Source: Edaphobacter dinghuensis | Lineage (GTDB): Bacteria > Acidobacteriota > Terriglobia > Terriglobales > Acidobacteriaceae | Assembly: GCF_014640335.1 (NCBI RefSeq) | Contig: NZ_BMGT01000003.1 | Span: 43,148 to 107,147 of the forward strand | Direction of reading: 5' to 3' | DNA length: 64,000 nt | In this document: in pieces, positions 59,476-64,000 of the stretch | Position numbering within the stretch: the stretch's first letter is position 1 | Layout of the letters: every line of letters begins with the position of its first letter | Notes under the pieces: generated by a model | Database searches by the model: none | Told to the model about the DNA's origin: nothing | What the model saw: the letters and a program-made list of their open reading frames with translations, nothing else | Program-made: the position numbers and the translations under genes

Positions 59476-59994
59476 CTACACGCGTTCGATGGTGACGGAT
59501 TCGAGGACGACTGGGGTCTTGGGGCGGTCCATGCCGTCGCGGCTTACCTTGGAGATCTTTTCGACGACGTCATAGCCCTCGACGACTTCGCCGAAGATGG
59601 TGTGCTTGCCGGTGAGCCAGCTTGTGTCAGCTACGGTGATGAAGAACTGCGAGCCGTTGGTGTTGGGGCCGGCGTTGGCCATGGCGAGCTTGCCCTTCTC
59701 CTGAAAGCCGTGCTTCGAGCCCTGGGTTTCGTCGGCGAACTTGTAGCCTGGGCCGCCCATGCCGGTGCCTTCGGGGTCGCCGCCTTGAATCATGAACTGA
59801 GGGATGACGCGATGGAAGATGGTTCCGTCATAGAGCTTCGCGCCTTTCTTGCTGCGGCTGTTCCAGTCTTTGGTTCCTTCGGCGAGACCGATGAAGTTGG
59901 CTACGGTCTGAGGTGCGTCCTTCTCGAAGAGCTCACAGACGATGGTGCCTTCGCTGGTTTTGAAGGTTGCATAGGTTCCGGGCTTGGTTGGCAT
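59476..59994 (-). CDS. Cyclophilin peptidyl-prolyl isomerase, cytosolic
   Basis: Accelerates cis-trans proline isomerisation during folding (172 aa). Catalytic Arg lies in [14 protein letters not shown], with [12 protein letters not shown] and [12 protein letters not shown]. There is no signal peptide. The adjacent gene is a paralogue with an export signal; the two begin 78 nt apart in the same direction and look like a duplication. Confidence 0.93.
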   Translation of the reverse strand: MPTKPGTYATFKTSEGTIVCELFEKDAPQTVANFIGLAEGTKDWNSRSKKGAKLYDGTIFHRVIPQFMIQGGDPEGTGMGGPGYKFADETQGSKHGFQEKGKLAMANAGPNTNGSQFFITVADTSWLTGKHTIFGEVVEGYDVVEKISKVSRDGMDRPKTPVVLESVTIERV

Positions 59995-60071
59995 TTCGAT
60001 ATTCTCCTGAACTTCGGTTATTGGTTAGTGAAAGGCGCAAAGGTCTCCGGTCGTATCTCGGAGGCAGAAGA

Positions 60072-60806
60072 TTATTGTGCGGCTGCGGGTGGTGCAGCGG
60101 GCGTAGCTGGCGGAGCAGCAGGTGCAGGCGGCATGGGCTGTCCGTCGCGCACGATCGTGATGCGGTTGATGGTGACCGGAGACAGAGGCTTATCGTTCTC
60201 GTCGCGAGGGACACGCGCGATGGAGGCTACAAGCAAGACGCTGTGCTCGTCGCATTGGCCGAAGATGGTGTGCTTGCCGTTGAGCTCAGTCTGCGGAGTT
60301 TCGGTGATGAAGAATTGCGAGCCGTTGGTTCCACCGCCTGAGGGGCCGGGGCCGGAGTTGGCCATGGCAAGTCTTCCGGGCTGGTCGAAGGTGAGCGATG
60401 GGTCAATTTCGTCTTGAAAGAGATAGCCGGGATCGCCGGTGCCGTCGCCTGCACGGTCGCCACCCTGGATCATGAAATCAGGGATGACGCGGTGAAAGGT
60501 GGTGCCGTTGTAAAAGGGTTGGCCGTGAACCTTCTTGAGTGTCTTGGGGTCGGTCCAGTCCTTGGTGCCTTCGGCGAGACCGATGAAGTTGGCTACGGTG
60601 ATGGGAGCCTGTTTGTCGTAGAGCTTGCAGGTTAGTCGTCCCATGGTTGTGTCGATCACAACGGTGGGGCCGGTGGGCGTAACTGGAGGCTTCACCGTGG
60701 TCGTTGTGCCCGGATCGTCCGGAAGAGCGTCTGTCGAGGACTGCGAGCTTTGCGCGAGCGCGGGCAGGCTGAAGGCCAGGGCAAGTGCGAGATAGCGAAG
60801 CTTCAT
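60072..60806 (-). CDS. Cyclophilin peptidyl-prolyl isomerase, exported
   Basis: Second cyclophilin (244 aa) with a signal peptide ([19 protein letters not shown]), so it works in the periplasm. It has [21 protein letters not shown] and a NGKHTIFGQ motif. Both ends carry low-complexity linkers: Thr/Pro-rich after the signal, and a Pro/Ala tail ([11 protein letters not shown]). The ATG at 60806 was preferred because it starts the signal peptide. Confidence 0.92.
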   Translation of the reverse strand: MKLRYLALALAFSLPALAQSSQSSTDALPDDPGTTTTVKPPVTPTGPTVVIDTTMGRLTCKLYDKQAPITVANFIGLAEGTKDWTDPKTLKKVHGQPFYNGTTFHRVIPDFMIQGGDRAGDGTGDPGYLFQDEIDPSLTFDQPGRLAMANSGPGPSGGGTNGSQFFITETPQTELNGKHTIFGQCDEHSVLLVASIARVPRDENDKPLSPVTINRITIVRDGQPMPPAPAAPPATPAAPPAAAQ

Positions 60807-60887
60807 GCGGTGTAAGACTCCATGCATCAGGCTATCGCAGACTGGGGCCCGGAGCAATTCGCGCAATCTGGCCCAATGCGCACGTGG

Positions 60888-61445
60888 TTACATCAGTCTC
60901 GTGATCAGATTGCGCACCATCTCCAGCGAACCGCCATAGACGACGTGGGAGGCCCAATGTTGAAGATGATCGAAGGGATGCGTATCGGCTGGGGTGGGAG
61001 AGAGCTCAAATGCGGGAACGGCAACTTCGTCTGCGGATAAAAAGAGGAGCGTGCCGAAGGCTGTGCCTGCGCCCGTGGTGATCTCGGGGACGACCTCGGC
61101 GGAGACGGCATAGACTACGCCCATCAGGGTGCCGAAGGCATAGTGGACAGCCCGGCCTGCCATCTTTTTATCTTCGCGAGGAAGATGAGTGCCTGCGGCT
61201 TCGGCGATTCTTCGTGCCACGATCTCGGTGGAGTCTTCCTGCTCAGCTTCGGCCTGTTCTTTTTGAGCCTGCTCATGAGCGATCTGCCAGGGCGACTCGT
61301 GGACGGCTAATTTCTGTTGTCTCTCGATTGCTCTTTGGCCGGCGGTGCTTAGCTTCTGAAACTGATCCATGACTAACGTCGCAACGATGCCTGCCGTGAT
61401 TCCGGTGACGACGCCGCGAAAGATGGACGGTTTGTTTTTCCGCAT
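60888..61445 (-). CDS. YagU/DUF1440-like membrane protein
   Basis: A 185-residue protein with about three membrane helices. FRGVVTGITAGIVATLVMDQFQ near the start and HYAFGTLMGVVYAVSAEV later match YagU/DUF1440 proteins; the segment between is a soluble, Glu/Gln-rich helix (QAQKEQAEAEQEDSTE). Function unknown. The ATG at 61445 has GGAGAG 4-5 nt upstream, better than the ATG at 61457. Confidence 0.8.
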   Translation of the reverse strand: MRKNKPSIFRGVVTGITAGIVATLVMDQFQKLSTAGQRAIERQQKLAVHESPWQIAHEQAQKEQAEAEQEDSTEIVARRIAEAAGTHLPREDKKMAGRAVHYAFGTLMGVVYAVSAEVVPEITTGAGTAFGTLLFLSADEVAVPAFELSPTPADTHPFDHLQHWASHVVYGGSLEMVRNLITRLM

Positions 61446-61537
61446 AGGTCTCTCCATTTACTTTGATGCGAATTTTTACCGTGTTGGGAGATAGATTTGT
61501 CGGATTCGGCGTCCAATAAAGCTGGAGGATTCTCGTT

Positions 61538-61831
61538 ATGGCGAAATATGCGCTTTACGTATCGTTGAAGGCAAAGCCGGGCAAGGAGTCTGAAGTCGAA
61601 GCATTTCTGAAACAAGGCGCGGAGATGTCCAAAAAAGAGAAGGGAACCGTTGCCTGGTTCGGTCTCAAAGAAGAGGAGGGTCACTACTCCGTCTTCGATA
61701 CCTTTGATGATGAGGCGGGACGGGATGCTCACTTGAATGGAGAGATTGCCAAGGCATTGATGGCGAAGGCCGAAGAGTTATTTGCAGAGTCGCCCAAGAT
61801 TCATAAGATCGCGATTGTCGCCAACAAATAA
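61538..61831 (+). CDS. ABM-type small monooxygenase
   Basis: Small ferredoxin-like protein (97 aa) of the antibiotic biosynthesis monooxygenase family (YgiN/LsrG-like). KYALYVSLKAKPGKESEVEAFL, GTVAWFGLKEEEGHYSVFDTF and AHLNGEIAKALM fit. Many members oxidise quinols without cofactors or have redox-protective roles; the substrate is unknown. GGAGG precedes the ATG. Confidence 0.88.
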   Translation: MAKYALYVSLKAKPGKESEVEAFLKQGAEMSKKEKGTVAWFGLKEEEGHYSVFDTFDDEAGRDAHLNGEIAKALMAKAEELFAESPKIHKIAIVANK

Positions 61832-61962
61832 TGGCCAATATTGGCGTGTGACCAGGTCATCTCTGCACACTTTATTCACGAGGCGAAGCTGGCCAGCCAG
61901 AGTCGTATGGATCAGGTTATGCTGGTTGGCGGATGAATTAGTTGTATGAGAGGACTTAAGGC

Positions 61963-63873
61963 ATGAAGTTTTTTGCAGGGCTGATGTTGTTGGGATGTCT
62001 GGGCGCTCAGGGAGCAGTGGCACAGGGGGGCATTGCACAGGACTCGCCTTCGCGGTTGATGGCGGCTTCGGTGATAGAGCAGTGGCCTGCGGGAACTTCG
62101 ACGACGGGAGGTTCGGAGGCGTGGGGCTATGAAGAGGGCGTGCTGCTGGACGGGATGGCTGCGGAGTGGCACACGACTGCGGATGGCCAGGACTTCCACT
62201 ACATCAAGGCTGCGGTCGATAGGTATGTGACGGCGGACGGAGCTATTACGGGATATAAAGCGGATGCGCATAGTCTCGACAACATCGAGCTGGGACGCGC
62301 AGTGTTGCTGGTCTATCGCGTGACGCAGGAGCCGAAGTATTACAAGGCGGCGAAGTTTCTACACGAACAGCTTGAGGCGCAGCCTCGGACGGCGAGCGGA
62401 GGATATTGGCACAAGCAGATCTATCCGAACCAGATGTGGCTCGACGGCGCTTATATGGCAGAGCCGTTTCGTGCGGCTTATGCGGCTACATTTCATGAGT
62501 CCGGCGACTTTGCTGACATTGCCAAACAGTTGCTGCTGATGGATGCTCACATGCGCGAGCCTAAGACGGGCTTGATGCGACATGGGTGGGACGAGTCGAA
62601 GAAGATGCCGTGGGCCGATGCGAAGACGGGCTTGTCGCCTGAGGTCTGGGGACGGGCGATGGGCTGGTATGCGATGGCGCTGGTCGATGTTCTGGACTGG
62701 ATGCCTGCGGACCAGCCGCAGCGGCCCGAGCTTGTTGCCGCGTTGAACCGGACGATGGCTGCGGTGGTGAAGTATCAGGATGCAAAGACCGGGCTTTGGT
62801 GGCAGGTGATGGACAAGGGCGGCAGAGCGGGCAACTACACGGAGGCTTCTGCTAGCTGCATGTTTGTGTATGCGTTGGCCAAAGGCGTTCGCATGGGTTA
62901 TCTGCCGCAGAGCGATGAGGCGAGTGCGCGGCGTGGTTGGGAGGCGATTCAGAAGGCGTTTGTGACGACAGCCGATGGAAAGATGGCGTTGGATGGAACT
63001 GTGAAGGTTGGAGGATTGGGAGGAAAGCCTTATCGCTCGGGAAGCTACGACTACTACATCGGCGAGAAGACGCGGGTGAACGATGCCAAGGGCATTGGCG
63101 CGTTTCTGCTGGCGGGAAGCGAGATGGAGCAGGCATCGACCGAGGCTTTGGGACAGGGCAAAACGGTGCTTGTGGATGCGTGGTTCAACTCGCAGACGCG
63201 GCAGAATGCGGCGGGACAGACGGAGCTGTTTCATTACAAGTGGGACGATGACACGAACAACGGGTTCGCGTTTTTCGGACGCGCCTTTCAGCGTTATGGC
63301 GCGAAGCTGGCGACCGAGAAGACGGCTCCGACGGCGGCGGATTTGAAGAAGGCGCAGATCTATATTCTGGCTTCGCCGGATATTCCGTCGAAGAACCCGA
63401 ACCCGCATTACATGGACGAGAAGAGCGGCAAGGTGATTGCCGACTGGGTGAAGCGTGGCGGTGTGCTGTTGCTGATGGAGAACGATGGGCCGAATGCGGA
63501 GTTTACCCACTTCGATACGTTGAGCGACCGGTTTGGCCTTCACTTCAACCAGGTGCTGGTGAACCATGTTATCGGTGCCGACTACCCGGCGGGAGAGATC
63601 GAGATTCCGGCGGGTACGGGTGTGTTTGAGCACTCTCATCTGGCCTATATGAAGGACACCTGCACGATCTCGCCAGCGAAGCCCGCGAAGGCTGTGGTGA
63701 CGAAGGGCAACGACGTGATGATCGCCGTGGCGAAGTATGGCAAGGGGACGGTGTTTGCCGTGGTCGATCCGTGGGTCTACAACGAGTATGTTGATCGACG
63801 GAATCATCTGCCGTTGAAGTATGACAACTTCGCGGGTGCGATCGATCTGGCTGGATGGGCGGTGCGGCAGTAG
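61963..63873 (+). CDS. Exported GH105 hydrolase with extra C-terminal domain
   Basis: Secreted hydrolase (636 aa); signal peptide 1-21 ends in AVAQ. Residues 30-390 are a GH105 (alpha/alpha)6 barrel, which removes unsaturated rhamnogalacturonyl or glucuronyl groups: EEGVLLDGMAAEW, the NQMWLDGAYMAEPF segment, GRAMGWYAMALVDVLDW and SYDYYIGEK. The last about 240 residues form a second unit (KTVLVDAWFNSQT, IADWVKRGGVLLLMENDGPN) like a GATase-1 or DUF4350 fold. Role of the second unit unknown. GAGAGGAC precedes the ATG. Confidence 0.85.
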   Translation: MKFFAGLMLLGCLGAQGAVAQGGIAQDSPSRLMAASVIEQWPAGTSTTGGSEAWGYEEGVLLDGMAAEWHTTADGQDFHYIKAAVDRYVTADGAITGYKADAHSLDNIELGRAVLLVYRVTQEPKYYKAAKFLHEQLEAQPRTASGGYWHKQIYPNQMWLDGAYMAEPFRAAYAATFHESGDFADIAKQLLLMDAHMREPKTGLMRHGWDESKKMPWADAKTGLSPEVWGRAMGWYAMALVDVLDWMPADQPQRPELVAALNRTMAAVVKYQDAKTGLWWQVMDKGGRAGNYTEASASCMFVYALAKGVRMGYLPQSDEASARRGWEAIQKAFVTTADGKMALDGTVKVGGLGGKPYRSGSYDYYIGEKTRVNDAKGIGAFLLAGSEMEQASTEALGQGKTVLVDAWFNSQTRQNAAGQTELFHYKWDDDTNNGFAFFGRAFQRYGAKLATEKTAPTAADLKKAQIYILASPDIPSKNPNPHYMDEKSGKVIADWVKRGGVLLLMENDGPNAEFTHFDTLSDRFGLHFNQVLVNHVIGADYPAGEIEIPAGTGVFEHSHLAYMKDTCTISPAKPAKAVVTKGNDVMIAVAKYGKGTVFAVVDPWVYNEYVDRRNHLPLKYDNFAGAIDLAGWAVRQ

Positions 63874-63884
63874 CCTCCTTTCAC

Positions 63885-63995
63885 GGGTACCCCCTCTGGA
63901 CTTAAAGTCCTAAAGTCTTCGAAAGAGAGACTTTAGGTCTGGACTTTGGTTTGGACTTTTTGATCGAAACAGAGAAGCGCCGGTCTTTGGACCGG
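63885..63995. repeat. GGGTACCCC element, second copy, with terminal hairpin
   Basis: GGGTACCCCC (63885-63894) followed by TAAAGTCTTC-type units (63910-63945), related to 49059-49141. A 6-bp hairpin CCGGTC-TTTG-GACCGG lies at 63980-63995, near the window end. Confidence 0.5.
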
Positions 63996-64000
63996 GGCTT

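Noticed and set aside
62359..63807. 482-codon open frame antisense to the GH105 gene
   Set aside because: Arg/His-rich shadow; the GH105 frame has a signal peptide and family motifs.

Overview
The window looks like a chromosomal segment of a soil acidobacterium (class Terriglobia, near Granulicella, Edaphobacter or Terriglobus). This is inferred from gene content and style: moderately high GC, many exported glycoside hydrolases, a caa3-type oxidase directly followed by a bc complex with c-type haem fusions, acidobacterial-style secreted proteins, and short palindromic intergenic repeats. I saw no rRNA, tRNA, CRISPR array or prophage. About 61 protein genes are supported, including one 56-residue gene below the usual size cut-off and one gene nested in frame inside another.

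Layout. 1-9.1 kb: a DeoR-type regulator, cutC, and a four-gene glycosidase run on the minus strand (GH20, GH29, GH92, GH18) that would dismantle N-glycan-like or GlcNAc-containing glycans; the lead gene GH20 is preceded by a near-perfect 20-bp tandem repeat. 9.5-17.7 kb: a plus-strand respiratory operon with cytochrome oxidase subunits II (haem-c fused), I and III, an unidentified membrane protein, a dihaem lipoprotein cytochrome c, a Rieske protein, a cytochrome b with a fused cytochrome c domain, and the CtaG assembly factor. 17.7-26.2 kb: uvrC, an OmpA-like lipoprotein, mazG, a GNAT acyltransferase with an enolase-superfamily OSBS/NSAR enzyme, bactofilin, a methyltransferase-like protein and a small AT-hook protein. 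26.5-34.1 kb: lnt, prfB with its autoregulatory +1 frameshift, DinB-like, CoA-binding, DsbD-like, pyrE and a DUF1080 protein. 34.1-38.5 kb: uvrA with a CPBP protease, then a tiny membrane protein.

38.6-47 kb: secreted and housekeeping genes (STN-like protein, nitroreductase, alpha/beta hydrolase, ubiX, a papain-like H...NC protein, YkgJ, purB, a glutaredoxin-like protein, SDR). 47-53.4 kb is the most accessory part: tadA continuing in frame into a DUF3175 protein; agmatine deiminase and N-carbamoylputrescine amidase separated by a flavin amine oxidase and a REP-associated tyrosine transposase that sits between two mirror-image REP-like elements; two copies of another palindromic repeat directly after the stop codons of aofH and aguB; and a Phd/PIN toxin-antitoxin pair with a perfect operator-like palindrome. 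53.6-64 kb: glnA, a surface lipoprotein, a SIMPL protein, icd and mdh, two cyclophilins (cytosolic and exported), a YagU-like membrane protein, an ABM monooxygenase and a GH105 hydrolase with an extra C-terminal domain.

How they work together: the GH cluster feeds sugars; the oxidase and bc genes encode an electron-transfer chain that could form a supercomplex; icd, mdh and glnA link the TCA cycle to nitrogen assimilation; aguA and aguB (perhaps with aofH) make and turn over putrescine. Product names come from motif recognition by eye; no database search was run.
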